Below, in pieces: positions 1 to 7,264 of a DNA stretch of 26,172 bases. The position numbers were made by a program, and so were the translations under genes. Position 1 is the stretch's first letter, and the number at the start of each line of letters is the position of its first letter. The notes under the pieces were generated by a model. It had not been told where the DNA came from and ran no database searches. It was given only the letters and a program-made list of their open reading frames with translations. Source of the stretch: JADHLN01 sp965658435 (GTDB lineage: Bacteria; Pseudomonadota; Alphaproteobacteria; Rickettsiales; JABIRX01); contig CBFHSE010000022.1 of the NCBI GenBank assembly GCA_965658435.1, forward strand, positions 1-26,172, given 5' to 3'.

Positions 1-425
1 ATAAATAAGCAAATTTCTATTATTAAAAAAATCATAATAAATTTGCAGCTTGGTTTTTCTTTGTTTTTTATAAAATTAATTAAAATTACATAAATTGGAA
101 AGCTATATAAAATAATACGATTAATATTGGCATCAATTAAGCTTAATGAATAAAAATCAGTCATTGTTGCTAAGTAATAGCCAAAAAAACCAGCAAAAAA
201 TATATTAATTAATATTTTTTTGTTTTTTAAAATATTTAAATTGGCTTTTATACCTTTAACAAATATAGAAAAGATTAAAATTAAAGGTGCTGCAATTAAA
301 AAGCGGTAATATAATAAATCATTAACAGTTATATTTTCAAGGTAACATAATTTAACTATTATTGGCCTAATTGATAGAAGAGTTGTGGCAATTACTGTGA
401 AATAAATCCCTTTATTTATTGTCAT
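1..425 (-). CDS. DMT/EamA-type transporter, N-terminal part (runs off window)
   Basis: Reading the minus strand from the ATG at 425 gives 141 uninterrupted codons to the window edge, starting MTINKGIYFTVIATTLL. The product is a very hydrophobic membrane protein: helices at about residues 4-24, 42-58, 72-88 and 104-117, plus a fifth starting near 127. The stretch DFYSLSLIDANINRIILY resembles the segment of EamA (drug/metabolite transporter) proteins where a helix pair is followed by a loop rich in small and polar residues. Rickettsiales carry several such permeases, including S-adenosylmethionine carriers, but the substrate cannot be told here. The C-terminal half lies outside the window. It is divergent from the NDUFA9-like gene, sharing a gap of about 50 bp. 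The coding call is firm; the family is a reasoned guess from the hydrophobicity pattern and the visible motif. Confidence 0.7.
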   Translation of the reverse strand, partial: MTINKGIYFTVIATTLLSIRPIIVKLCYLENITVNDLLYYRFLIAAPLILIFSIFVKGIKANLNILKNKKILINIFFAGFFGYYLATMTDFYSLSLIDANINRIILYSFPIYVILINFIKNKEKPSCKFIMIFLIIEICLF

Positions 426-477
426 TTTGCATAATTTTGTTAAAAGTAAATATTAGTTTAAAAATTTGAAATTAGAA

Positions 478-1419
478 ATGCAAAATATAAAAAATATTAC
501 AATTTTTGGAGGTACGGGGTTTTTAGGCCGTTATGTTGTAAAAGAATTAGCAAAATTAGGTTATAAAATTAATATTCTTTCAAGATATCCTGAAGATTCA
601 TTATATCTGAAAATGGCTGCATCAGTTGGGCAAATTAAATTTTTTCGTGGTAATATTTTTGATGATAAATTAATTGAAAAATTAATTAAAGACAGTGATG
701 CAGTTATTAATTTGGTTGGTGTGCTATATGAAAAAAAGCAAGGGGATTTTGTTAAATATCATTCTCAATTTCCTGAATATGTTGCAAAGCTTGCTGCTGA
801 ATATAAAATTAAGAAATTAATTCATGTTTCAGCATTGGGGGTTGATAAAAATGTTATTGCCAAATATGCCTTAAGCAAATTTCAAGGTGAGGAATTAATT
901 AAATCCAACTTTAAAAATGCGGTAATTTTGAGACCAAGTGTTGTTTTTGGGGCAGAAGATAATTTTATGAATAAATTTGCTAAAATGGCATGTTTTTCGC
1001 CTTGTTTACCTTTAATTATGGGAGGGGAGACAAAATTTCAACCAGTTTATGTTAATGATATAGCTCTTTCTATAAAAAAAATAATTCAAACTGATGATAT
1101 AAAAGATAAAACTTACGAGCTTGCTGGTCCTGATATTTTGGATTTTAAAAAATTATTAGAGCTATGTTTATTATATAGTGGTAAAAAAAGGTTATTTATT
1201 AATTTGCCAAAAAAGGTCGCGTTATTTTTGGCTTGGTTTTTGGAAGAATTACCAAACCCTCAATTAACAAGAGATCAAGTTAAAATGCTTGCAAATGATA
1301 ATGTTACAAATCAAGGTGCATTGACATTTTTTGATTTACAAATACAGCCAAAAAATATTGAAGAGATTTTGCCTAAATATTTAGGTGTTTATAAAACTTC
1401 ATGTAATTATAAGGATTAA
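478..1419 (+). CDS. NDUFA9-like NAD(P)-binding Rossmann protein (complex I accessory type)
   Basis: This encodes an atypical short-chain dehydrogenase of the NDUFA9 / complex I 39-kDa family, which binds NADPH and is linked to respiratory complex I or quinone metabolism. The N-terminus has the dinucleotide-binding motif GGTGFLGRYVV at about residues 11-21. An acidic patch follows strand 3 (GNIFDD), then NLVGVLYE, a YALSK segment in the position of the SDR YxxxK pair, and LRPSVVFG typical of the family. The length of 313 aa fits. I chose the ATG at 478, just before the Rossmann strand. An in-frame TTG at 466 would add four residues and cannot be excluded; neither start has a strong Shine-Dalgarno. 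coxC follows 63 bp later with its own promoter, so this may be a separate transcript within a respiratory neighbourhood. Confidence 0.85.
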   Translation: MQNIKNITIFGGTGFLGRYVVKELAKLGYKINILSRYPEDSLYLKMAASVGQIKFFRGNIFDDKLIEKLIKDSDAVINLVGVLYEKKQGDFVKYHSQFPEYVAKLAAEYKIKKLIHVSALGVDKNVIAKYALSKFQGEELIKSNFKNAVILRPSVVFGAEDNFMNKFAKMACFSPCLPLIMGGETKFQPVYVNDIALSIKKIIQTDDIKDKTYELAGPDILDFKKLLELCLLYSGKKRLFINLPKKVALFLAWFLEELPNPQLTRDQVKMLANDNVTNQGALTFFDLQIQPKNIEEILPKYLGVYKTSCNYKD

Positions 1420-1432
1420 TTAGATAAGTTTA

Positions 1433-1460
1433 TTGCAAATCAGTAATTTTTTATTATAAT
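1433..1460 (+). promoter_or_regulatory. Predicted sigma70-type promoter for coxC
   Basis: TTGCAA at 1433-1438, a 16-bp spacer and a perfect TATAAT at 1455-1460 lie just after the stop of the NDUFA9-like gene. They would start transcription about 16 bp before the coxC ATG. AT-rich DNA throws up chance -10 boxes, so this rests on the perfect -10, the correct spacing and the position. Confidence 0.5.
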
Positions 1461-1482
1461 ATTCGTTTTTAAAATTAAAATT

Positions 1483-2298
1483 ATGAAAACACATCAATTT
1501 CACTTAGTTAACCCTAGTTTTTGGCCTTTTCTTGCTAGTCTTTCAGCTTTTATTTTAGTATTAGGAGGGGTATTTTATATGCATGAGATGCCAATAGGTA
1601 AAATTATAATGCCTGTTGGTTTTTTACTTGTGTTCTACACTATGTATGTGTGGTGGCGTGATGTTGTTAGAGAAGCAAGAATTGACAAAGCTCATAGTTC
1701 TCCAGTTAGAACTGGCTTAAGAATGGGGATGAGTTTTTTTATTCTTTCAGAAATCATGTTCTTTTTTGCTTTCTTTTTTGCTTTTTTTCATTCTTGGATT
1801 TTTCCTGTAGATATTTTAGATGATGTTTGGCCAGTTAAAGAGGGAATATGGCCGCCTGAAAATATTAAAATTATTAATCCTTGGAGTGTTCCTTTTTTAA
1901 ATACTTTAATATTGTTATTATCTGGAACAACAGTCACCTGGGCTCATCATTCGCTAATTAATAATGATAATGACTCATTGGTTAGAGCGTTGAAATATAC
2001 AGTGATTTTGGGATTAATATTTACAGGATTTCAAGCTTATGAATATCATCATGCTTTAGCTCATAATTTTAATTTTACTGAAACTAACTATGGGGCAAAT
2101 TTTTATTTAGCTACAGGATTTCATGGTTTTCATGTTATTGTTGGAACAATATTTTTATTGGTTTGTTATTTTAGAGCGAAATCAAAGCAATTTAATAAAA
2201 CGCATCATTTGGGTTTTGAGTTTGCCGCATGGTATTGGCATTTTGTTGATGTTGTGTGGTTATTTCTTTTTGCAGTAGTTTATGTTTTTGGCTCATAA
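1483..2298 (+). CDS. coxC: Cytochrome c oxidase subunit III
   Basis: This is subunit III of the aa3-type terminal oxidase in the inner membrane. It is a seven-helix protein that stabilises the catalytic subunit I and the proton uptake path. Visible family hallmarks are HLVNPSFWPF near the N-terminus, the FFFAFFHSWIFP helix, GTTVTWAHHSL at about residues 148-158, FQAYEYHHA at about 183-191 with the conserved Glu, GFHGFHVIVGT, and the C-terminal AWYWHFVDVVWLFLF. The 271-aa length is normal for alphaproteobacteria. The ATG at 1483 gives the expected MKTHQFHLVNPS start. coxA and coxB are not in the window, so subunit III is encoded apart from them or they lie elsewhere. A weak AT-rich hairpin followed by a T-run ends the unit. 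Confidence 0.97.
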   Translation: MKTHQFHLVNPSFWPFLASLSAFILVLGGVFYMHEMPIGKIIMPVGFLLVFYTMYVWWRDVVREARIDKAHSSPVRTGLRMGMSFFILSEIMFFFAFFFAFFHSWIFPVDILDDVWPVKEGIWPPENIKIINPWSVPFLNTLILLLSGTTVTWAHHSLINNDNDSLVRALKYTVILGLIFTGFQAYEYHHALAHNFNFTETNYGANFYLATGFHGFHVIVGTIFLLVCYFRAKSKQFNKTHHLGFEFAAWYWHFVDVVWLFLFAVVYVFGS

Positions 2299-2312
2299 CC
2301 TTATTTTGTAAA

Positions 2313-2342
2313 TAGAAATACTCTCTTTCTAGTTCTTTTTTT
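2313..2342 (+). terminator. Weak AT-rich hairpin with T-run after coxC
   Basis: TAGAAA (2313-2318) can pair with TTTCTA (2326-2331) around a 7-nt loop, followed by GTTC and seven Ts. The stem is short and has a single G-C pair per arm, so its strength is doubtful. Its place 15 bp after the coxC stop is right. Confidence 0.35.
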
Positions 2343-2450
2343 GTAGGTTTTAGTACATTATATTAATGAATAATTCAAGCTAATTAGGTTTAATAATTAA
2401 TAGCTAAGGTTATAGGGTTATTAAAAAATAGTTAATAATATTTAAATATT

Positions 2451-2511
2451 AGGGGGTGAATGTTTCATGGAAGGGGTTCTGTTTTTTATGAAAAAGAACT
2501 CTATTCACTCC
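2451..2511 (+). promoter_or_regulatory. Inverted repeat that would sequester a Shine-Dalgarno
   Basis: GGGGTGAAT (2453-2461) can pair with ATTCACTCC (2503-2511): nine pairs, one of them G-U. Inside it, GGGGTTCT (2473-2480) can pair with AGAACTCT (2495-2502) around an A/T-rich loop. The outer left arm is the core of a near-consensus Shine-Dalgarno (AGGGGGTGA, 2451-2459). The right arm lies in codons 13-15 of the small ORF that starts at 2467. In RNA, the ribosome-binding site would therefore be double-stranded. Base pairing is seen directly; a regulatory role is inferred. Confidence 0.5.
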
Positions 2512-2568
2512 ATCACTTTGTTCCTAAGCATTGCTTGCCTTGTTGTTTTTTTAATAAATTTTTACTAG
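2467..2568 (+). CDS. Possible 33-aa hydrophobic membrane peptide
   Basis: An ATG at 2467 opens a 33-codon frame ending in TAG at 2566-2568. The product has a short basic N-terminal part (MKKNS at residues 8-12) and a single hydrophobic helix, ITLFLSIACLVVFLINFY, reaching the C-terminus (residues 16-33). AGGGGGTGA ends 7 nt before the ATG and is the best Shine-Dalgarno match I noticed in the window, where most genes have weak ones. The 3' end overlaps the convergent smr gene by 18 bp, so smr read-through RNA would be antisense to it. Architecture (tiny single-helix peptide, buried ribosome-binding site, antisense overlap) resembles type I toxins or small regulatory membrane peptides, but I recognise no family. 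A chance ORF is the main alternative. Confidence 0.4.
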   Translation: MEGVLFFMKKNSIHSITLFLSIACLVVFLINFY

Positions 2569-2919
2569 AATAGAGCCTTGGTTTTTTTTATTTCTTTGAT
2601 AATGTTTTATTAATTTGTCTGATTTTAAAATATCTAGGATTTTTGGTGTTTCTTGATAGAGAACTCCAAATTCAGATTGGTTTGATTTACCTATTCCTGT
2701 TATGATTTCTAGTTTTTTTATATTATTATTTTTAGCAAAATATATTGATTTTTTTACTAATATTTCTGCTTCTTTAAGTGTATTACCATGCAAATCTAAT
2801 ATGAGAAGGTTACTAGATTTATTTATGTCATGATTATTTTTTTGTTCAGGATATTGATTGGGATTATTTAAAAATTCAGCCCAAATTTTTTGCTCTTCTT
2901 CTGGTATCTTATTATTCAT
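2551..2919 (-). CDS. Smr-domain protein
   Basis: This is a stand-alone small MutS-related (Smr) domain protein of 122 aa. The Smr fold carries nuclease or RNA-binding activity in characterised members. The domain occupies about residues 36-122, with the signature LDLHG (about 42-46) followed by TLKEAEILVKKSI and the second motif ITGIGKSN (about 73-80). That second motif normally reads TGxGxHS or HGxGxG, so it is slightly divergent. The acidic, Asn-rich N-terminal 35 residues look disordered (MNNKIPEEEQKIWAEF), as in the bacterial Smr proteins that begin with a W-x-x-F element. It starts with ATG at 2919, is divergent from ilvE, and ends overlapping the small hydrophobic ORF on the other strand. 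Confidence 0.85.
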   Translation of the reverse strand: MNNKIPEEEQKIWAEFLNNPNQYPEQKNNHDINKSSNLLILDLHGNTLKEAEILVKKSIYFAKNNNIKKLEIITGIGKSNQSEFGVLYQETPKILDILKSDKLIKHYQRNKKNQGSILVKIY

Positions 2920-2943
2920 CTCTATTATATATGCTTGCTTATA

Positions 2944-2972
2944 ATAGTATTATTAGTTAATAATGGATGCAA
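2944..2972 (-). promoter_or_regulatory. Predicted promoter for smr
   Basis: On the minus strand TTGCAT (2972-2967) and TACTAT (2949-2944) are 17 bp apart, placing a start about 20 bp before the smr ATG. Moderate match in the smr/ilvE divergent gap. Confidence 0.35.
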
Positions 2973-2987
2973 ATATTTTAAAGTTCT

Positions 2988-3884
2988 ATGGCAGAAATAA
3001 TACCTTTTGATAAGAGAGATGGTTTTATATGGTATAATGGTGAAATAATTGATTGGCAGGATGCTAATATTCATGTCTTGAATCATGGTTTGCATTATGG
3101 AGGATGTGTATTTGAAGGTATAGCTATTTATAATAATAGAATTTTTAAGCTAAAAGAACATATGGAAAGATTAATCTTTTCAGCTAAATTACTTGATTTT
3201 GAAGTTCCTTATTCTCTTGATGAATTAGTGGCTTCTTGTGAAGAGATTGTTAAAAAACAAAAAGTAACTGATGGTTATATTCGTCCTTTTGCTTGGCGTG
3301 GCTCTGAGAAAATGGCAATAAGTGCTAAGGAAAATTCTATCCATACAGCAATTGCTACATGGTCATGGCCGCCTTATTTTTCACCTGAAGCAAAACAAAG
3401 AGGAATAGATATGGTTTTTGCAGAATATAAAAGGCCTTCTCCAGATACAGCGCCTTCTGCCTCAAAAGCTGCAGGACTTTATATGATTTGTACTATAAGT
3501 AAGCATAAGGCTGAAAGAGATGGTTATAATGAGGCTTTAATGCTTGATTATGAAGGATGTATTGCTGAAGCTACTTGTGCTAATATATTTTTTGTCATTA
3601 ACGATGAATTACATACACCAATTGCTGATAGGTTTTTAGATGGTATCACTAGGCAAACAATAATTGAATTGGCAAAAAGAGATAATATTAAAATAGTTGA
3701 AAGAAGAATATCTCCTGAGGAGCTAGCTAACGTTCAAGATTCTTTTTTAACTGGTACAGCTGCTGAAATTACCAGAGTTAATTCAGTTGAAACTAAAGAT
3801 AAAAAGCAAAAATATCAATTTCATTTGCATGATATAACCTCAAAGCTTATTTCTGCATATTCAAAAGAAATTGGTAGGATTTAG
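2988..3884 (+). CDS. ilvE: Branched-chain amino acid aminotransferase (fold-type IV PLP enzyme)
   Basis: This PLP-dependent transaminase interconverts Leu/Ile/Val and their 2-oxo acids with glutamate/2-oxoglutarate. Fold-IV landmarks are visible: an N-terminal HVLNHGLHYGGCVFEGI stretch, the IRPFAWRG segment, the Schiff-base lysine in SASKAAGLYM (about residue 160), NEALMLDYEGCIAEAT with the conserved Glu, and FLDGITRQTIIELA near the phosphate-binding region, followed by FLTGTAAEI. The length of 298 aa is typical. D-amino-acid transaminase or aminodeoxychorismate lyase relatives are less likely, given the IlvE-like DYEG and TGTAAEI motifs. The stop codon shares one base with the GTG start of the downstream methyltransferase, so the two are translationally coupled. 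No ilvB/C/D genes are visible, so the enzyme may serve interconversion rather than complete biosynthesis. Confidence 0.93.
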   Translation: MAEIIPFDKRDGFIWYNGEIIDWQDANIHVLNHGLHYGGCVFEGIAIYNNRIFKLKEHMERLIFSAKLLDFEVPYSLDELVASCEEIVKKQKVTDGYIRPFAWRGSEKMAISAKENSIHTAIATWSWPPYFSPEAKQRGIDMVFAEYKRPSPDTAPSASKAAGLYMICTISKHKAERDGYNEALMLDYEGCIAEATCANIFFVINDELHTPIADRFLDGITRQTIIELAKRDNIKIVERRISPEELANVQDSFLTGTAAEITRVNSVETKDKKQKYQFHLHDITSKLISAYSKEIGRI

Positions 3885-4594
3885 TGCTTAGCTGGGTTTA
3901 TGGCTATCATCCTGTTAAGGAGATTTTAGCTGTTAAAAAATATAAAGTTAAAAAGCTTTTTATAAAAAAATCTTCATTAGATAAATTAAATTCTGAATTG
4001 CAAATTAAATTTGATTTTCCTGTTATTATTGCTGATAAAGAAAAATTCAATTCTCTTTTTTCTGATAAAGTAAATCATCAATCTATTGCTTTGCAGATTG
4101 AAGGGCAATTATTTAATACTGAAAGTGAATTATTAAATAAAATTAATAATTTAAATAAAATAGTTATTTTAGATCAAATCACAGATGTTGGTAATGTTGG
4201 GGCTATTATTAGATCAATGATTGCTTTTAATATAAAGGATTTAATTATTACAGAACATGATTCTGTTTCAGATTTTGCCGTTTTAGCTAAAGCATCTGCT
4301 GGTTTGGTTTCTAGAATAAATTTATATAAAATTACAAATTTAAATAATTTAATTAATAAATTTCAAAAAAATAATATTTGGTGTCTAGGTCTGGATGGTT
4401 CTGCTAAAGCAGATATAAATCAATTAAAAAAATTTGATAAATTGGCTATTTTTCTTGGTAATGAACATAAAGGCATAAGAGATTTAGTTAAGAAAAATTT
4501 AGATTTGTTAGTTAAAATTCCAATTGCGGATAATGCTGAAAGTTTAAATGTATCTAATGCGGCAGCTATTAGTTTTTTTGTGACTAATAAATAA
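3884..4594 (+). CDS. rlmB: SpoU/TrmH-family RNA 2'-O-ribose methyltransferase (RlmB-like)
   Basis: This SAM-dependent methyltransferase of the SPOUT (alpha/beta-knot) superfamily probably modifies the ribose of a 23S rRNA guanosine, as RlmB does. The N-terminal part (residues 1 to about 75, SWVYGYHPVKEIL) is the substrate-binding domain. The catalytic domain shows motif 1 NVGAIIRS (about 104-111), motif 2 LGNEHKGI (about 190-197) and motif 3 IPIADNAESLNVSNAAAI (about 212-229), which form the knot and SAM pocket. The start is GTG at 3884, sharing a base with the ilvE TAG. Its TAA directly abuts the convergent bioC stop with no base between them, leaving no room for a terminator. Which rRNA or tRNA site is modified cannot be settled from sequence. 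Confidence 0.88.
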   Translation: MLSWVYGYHPVKEILAVKKYKVKKLFIKKSSLDKLNSELQIKFDFPVIIADKEKFNSLFSDKVNHQSIALQIEGQLFNTESELLNKINNLNKIVILDQITDVGNVGAIIRSMIAFNIKDLIITEHDSVSDFAVLAKASAGLVSRINLYKITNLNNLINKFQKNNIWCLGLDGSAKADINQLKKFDKLAIFLGNEHKGIRDLVKKNLDLLVKIPIADNAESLNVSNAAAISFFVTNK

Positions 4595-5329
4595 TTATAT
4601 AAAGTTTTTAAGAATAATTATTTCCCAACTTACCATATAGTTTTTTTTGCTTTTACAAATATGATAGAGGTTTCTATCAAAATATTTTTTTCTTTGGTTG
4701 GTATTAGCTCCAACATTTTTTATGGTATGAAAAAATTCTAATAGGTTTTTATATTCATGTTTTATTAATTGAGATTTTACTCTTAAATTTGGTATTTTTA
4801 TTTCTTGTAATTGTTCTTTTAACTTATAGGTTGGGGTAAGGTTTTTTAATTTTATTTGTTTGAAATCTTGTTTTATTTCTTTGAAGCTATTTTCACCTAA
4901 TGTACTTATAATTACAGTTGCGCCTGGTTTTTTTACCCTTTTTATTTCTTTAAATACTTTTTTTTGATCGCACCATTGTAAAGCTAGAGAAGAGATAATT
5001 ATATCAAAATGGTTATAGGGAAGGGGTAGTTTTTCAATATCAGCTTTGATGGTTTTGGTGTTTTTAATTTTTGCTGCTTTTTCAAGCATTTTTTCTGATA
5101 AATCAACTTGCGTAATTTCAATATCTTTAAATTCTGTATTTATTAATTTTGCTATAAAACCCGTCCCACAGCCTAAATCTAATATTTTAGCTCCTGGTTT
5201 AATATGTTTTTTTACCATAAAAAATAATTCAGAGGCTATTTCTTTTTGAATTTTAGCATAGCGGTTATATTGATCTGCTGCTTTAGAAAAATTATGAGCT
5301 ATTTTGATTTTATCAGATGTTGAAGTCAT
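4595..5329 (-). CDS. bioC: Malonyl-ACP O-methyltransferase
   Basis: BioC methylates the free carboxyl of malonyl-ACP so that the fatty-acid synthase can build a pimeloyl chain, the first dedicated step toward biotin. The N-terminus HNFSKAADQYNRYAKIQKEI is the BioC-specific lead-in. Class I methyltransferase motif I is ILDLGCGTGF (residues 49-58). Later blocks LALQWCDQKKVFKEIKRV and PGATVIISTLGENSFKEI match the post-motif regions of BioC. The length (244 aa) is normal. The start overlaps the end of the upstream hydrolase by 17 bp, so both belong to one operon behind gshA. No bioF, A, D or B is in this window. The rest of the pathway must be elsewhere for this to make biotin. Confidence 0.88.
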   Translation of the reverse strand: MTSTSDKIKIAHNFSKAADQYNRYAKIQKEIASELFFMVKKHIKPGAKILDLGCGTGFIAKLINTEFKDIEITQVDLSEKMLEKAAKIKNTKTIKADIEKLPLPYNHFDIIISSLALQWCDQKKVFKEIKRVKKPGATVIISTLGENSFKEIKQDFKQIKLKNLTPTYKLKEQLQEIKIPNLRVKSQLIKHEYKNLLEFFHTIKNVGANTNQRKKYFDRNLYHICKSKKNYMVSWEIIILKNFI

Positions 5330-5951
5330 TAATTATTTTTTTAAAAAATATTTTTTTGTTGATAAAAGCTGCATGGTTAGTTTTTTCTAGTTCTATTACT
5401 TTAGTATTTTTGAATCTAGTTGCAAAGCTTTTTACATGATTTTTATAAATTAAAAAATCATTATAAGCAGAAATGAAGGTTATGTTTGTTTTTTGCTCTA
5501 GGTTTGTTTCTGCATTTTCTTTAAGTTTTTTTAGCCAGTAAATTAAGTTACTAGTAGAGTAATTATAGTTAATTAATTTTGCTTTGTTTTTGCTGCCAAA
5601 ATTTACAAATTGTTCGAATTTTTTTAATGTTTTGTTTTTATTGATAAGTAAATTATTTGAAAATATTTGGTAATTAGTACTGTTAATACCATTATTTTCA
5701 CATATAAAATTATAAGCAGTAGTAATGAGAATTAAGTTTTTAATATTATGTTTTTTAGCTAATTTTAAAGCTATATGGCCACCTAAAGACCATCCTATAA
5801 TCAGGCTATAATTTTTATTAGCTGTTTTTTGATATATTTCATCTTCTTGCATATTGATATAATCAAGATAATCAGCTTTTAGATCCAAATGATGATTTAT
5901 GCTGTCTGGTTTTGTTGCAAAGCCAGAGATTGTTAGGATTTTATTTTGCAT
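5313..5951 (-). CDS. BioH/BioG-like alpha/beta hydrolase (putative pimeloyl-ACP methyl ester esterase)
   Basis: This small alpha/beta hydrolase is 212 aa, against roughly 256 for E. coli BioH. The nucleophile elbow IIGWSLGGHIAL contains Ser55 in the same GWSLGG context as BioH. Candidate acid Asp165 (SAYNDFLIY) and His193 (KTNHAAF) complete a catalytic triad. An oxyanion-type SGFA follows the first strand. It lies between gshA (6 bp upstream) and bioC (17-bp overlap). That placement suggests it removes the methyl group BioC adds, releasing pimeloyl-ACP. Several unrelated esterases (BioH, BioG, BioJ, BioK, BioV) can fill this slot in different bacteria. The sequence looks closest to BioH around the elbow, but the cap region is short and divergent. 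Function is inferred mainly from position. Confidence 0.7.
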   Translation of the reverse strand: MQNKILTISGFATKPDSINHHLDLKADYLDYINMQEDEIYQKTANKNYSLIIGWSLGGHIALKLAKKHNIKNLILITTAYNFICENNGINSTNYQIFSNNLLINKNKTLKKFEQFVNFGSKNKAKLINYNYSTSNLIYWLKKLKENAETNLEQKTNITFISAYNDFLIYKNHVKSFATRFKNTKVIELEKTNHAAFINKKIFFKKIINDFNI

Positions 5952-5957
5952 ATTCTT

Positions 5958-7154
5958 TTAAAGATTTTCAGATGTAGCTGCAAGTGCAGCTAATTCTGCA
6001 ATTAAATTAAAAGCATTTTTGTTATTGTTAAAATCTTCTTCATTATCAGCTGGTATAAAACTAGTTCCCTTGCTTGAATTTAGATTATTAAATTTATCCT
6101 TAACATTATTACTTCTTATTATTGTGCCAACTGATTTACCATTAATTAGATATATAAGAGGTTCAGCAGGATTATTTTGATAATGATTGATAGTTTCAAT
6201 GCCTTCTTGAATTAAAATATTATTATTACTAACCTTATCTTTAATGATGCTCATTTTATTGCGGGTTTTTTTATTTATATTGAGGATTTCTTCATGATGT
6301 TTAATTGTCATGATGCCCATTCCGTATGTGCCGTGATTGGCTTTAAGAAAAAGATATGGTTCTTGTTTAATATTATGCTGTTTATATTTATCAGTTAATT
6401 TTTTTAAGATAATTTCTGCCTTTTTTGCTAATATATCTAATGATTTTTTTTCTTTAAAATTAATATTTTGTGCAAGAGCACATTCAGTTTGAATGTAGAA
6501 AGGTTCAAAGTTAAATTCTTTGGCGAATTCATTGCTAATTTTATTATAGCTTTCAAAATGATTATATTTACTTCTTTTATACCAGCCCATTCCGGTAGGT
6601 GGGGTGATTTTTTGTGAAATATTTTGTAATATTTCAGGGCTACCAATGCTAAAATCATTATTCACAATAATTAGCTCAGGTATAAAATTATTGTCTATAG
6701 AAATTATGTCTTTTGTACGAGTTACAGGCTCAATAGTAATATTTTTTCCAGTTATATCTTGAAGAGTTAGGCTGCTTTCTAGTTCTATGGAGATGGAAGC
6801 TATTTTGACATTTTTATCTAATGCTTCAAGGCATGACTTAATAATGTTTAAATTATGAAGATAATTTAAATTTCTAGTGTGATATTCTGCAATAATTAAA
6901 ATATTTTTGATGTTTGTTGCAATTATTTTATGCAATTCCTCTTGAATTTTCTTTTGACTTATAAGAGATAAATTGTTAAAGCCAGCTGGAAAAATATTTG
7001 TATCGATTGGTGCTAATTTTTCTCCAGAATAACGTAAATCAACAGAATTATATAGAAATGCTTGATTATCTTGATATTTTGAGGCAAACCATTCAGAAAT
7101 GAGTTTTTTTCTGTTTATTGTTAGGTTATTCAGAAAGGGTAGTATTTTTTCCAT
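5958..7154 (-). CDS. gshA: Glutamate-cysteine ligase (ATP-grasp-like proteobacterial type)
   Basis: This enzyme makes gamma-glutamylcysteine, the first and rate-setting step of glutathione synthesis. It belongs to the smaller family first described from Acidithiobacillus rather than the E. coli GshA family. Recognisable segments are SVDLRYSGEKLAPIDTN (residues 37-53) with IFPAGFNNL directly after it, TPPTGMGWYKRSKYNHF (184-200), and the nucleotide-binding LKANHGTYGMGIMTI (270-284). Downstream are ILIQEGIET and the YLINGKSVGTIIR strand. The length (398 aa) is slightly below the roughly 420-440 I recall for the family, with a short C-terminus. It leads a three-gene operon with the BioH-like hydrolase and bioC, and is divergent from parE. 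The match was made by recalling family motifs, not by search. Confidence 0.85.
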   Translation of the reverse strand: MEKILPFLNNLTINRKKLISEWFASKYQDNQAFLYNSVDLRYSGEKLAPIDTNIFPAGFNNLSLISQKKIQEELHKIIATNIKNILIIAEYHTRNLNYLHNLNIIKSCLEALDKNVKIASISIELESSLTLQDITGKNITIEPVTRTKDIISIDNNFIPELIIVNNDFSIGSPEILQNISQKITPPTGMGWYKRSKYNHFESYNKISNEFAKEFNFEPFYIQTECALAQNINFKEKKSLDILAKKAEIILKKLTDKYKQHNIKQEPYLFLKANHGTYGMGIMTIKHHEEILNINKKTRNKMSIIKDKVSNNNILIQEGIETINHYQNNPAEPLIYLINGKSVGTIIRSNNVKDKFNNLNSSKGTSFIPADNEEDFNNNKNAFNLIAELAALAATSENL

Positions 7155-7264
7155 AAGTGTTTATATTATTTTGAGTTATGGGGAGAAACTTTAAACAGTA
7201 AGGTTATTAACTAAGAATATTAGGCTCATGAAAAATAATGTAAATTTATTTAAAGACAAGAAAA

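Noticed and set aside
5046..5249. 67-codon plus-strand ORF antisense to bioC
   Set aside because: It is a shadow of bioC with no recognisable domain, promoter or ribosome-binding site. The same holds for the antisense frames inside murA, dcd, nth, aspS and plsY.
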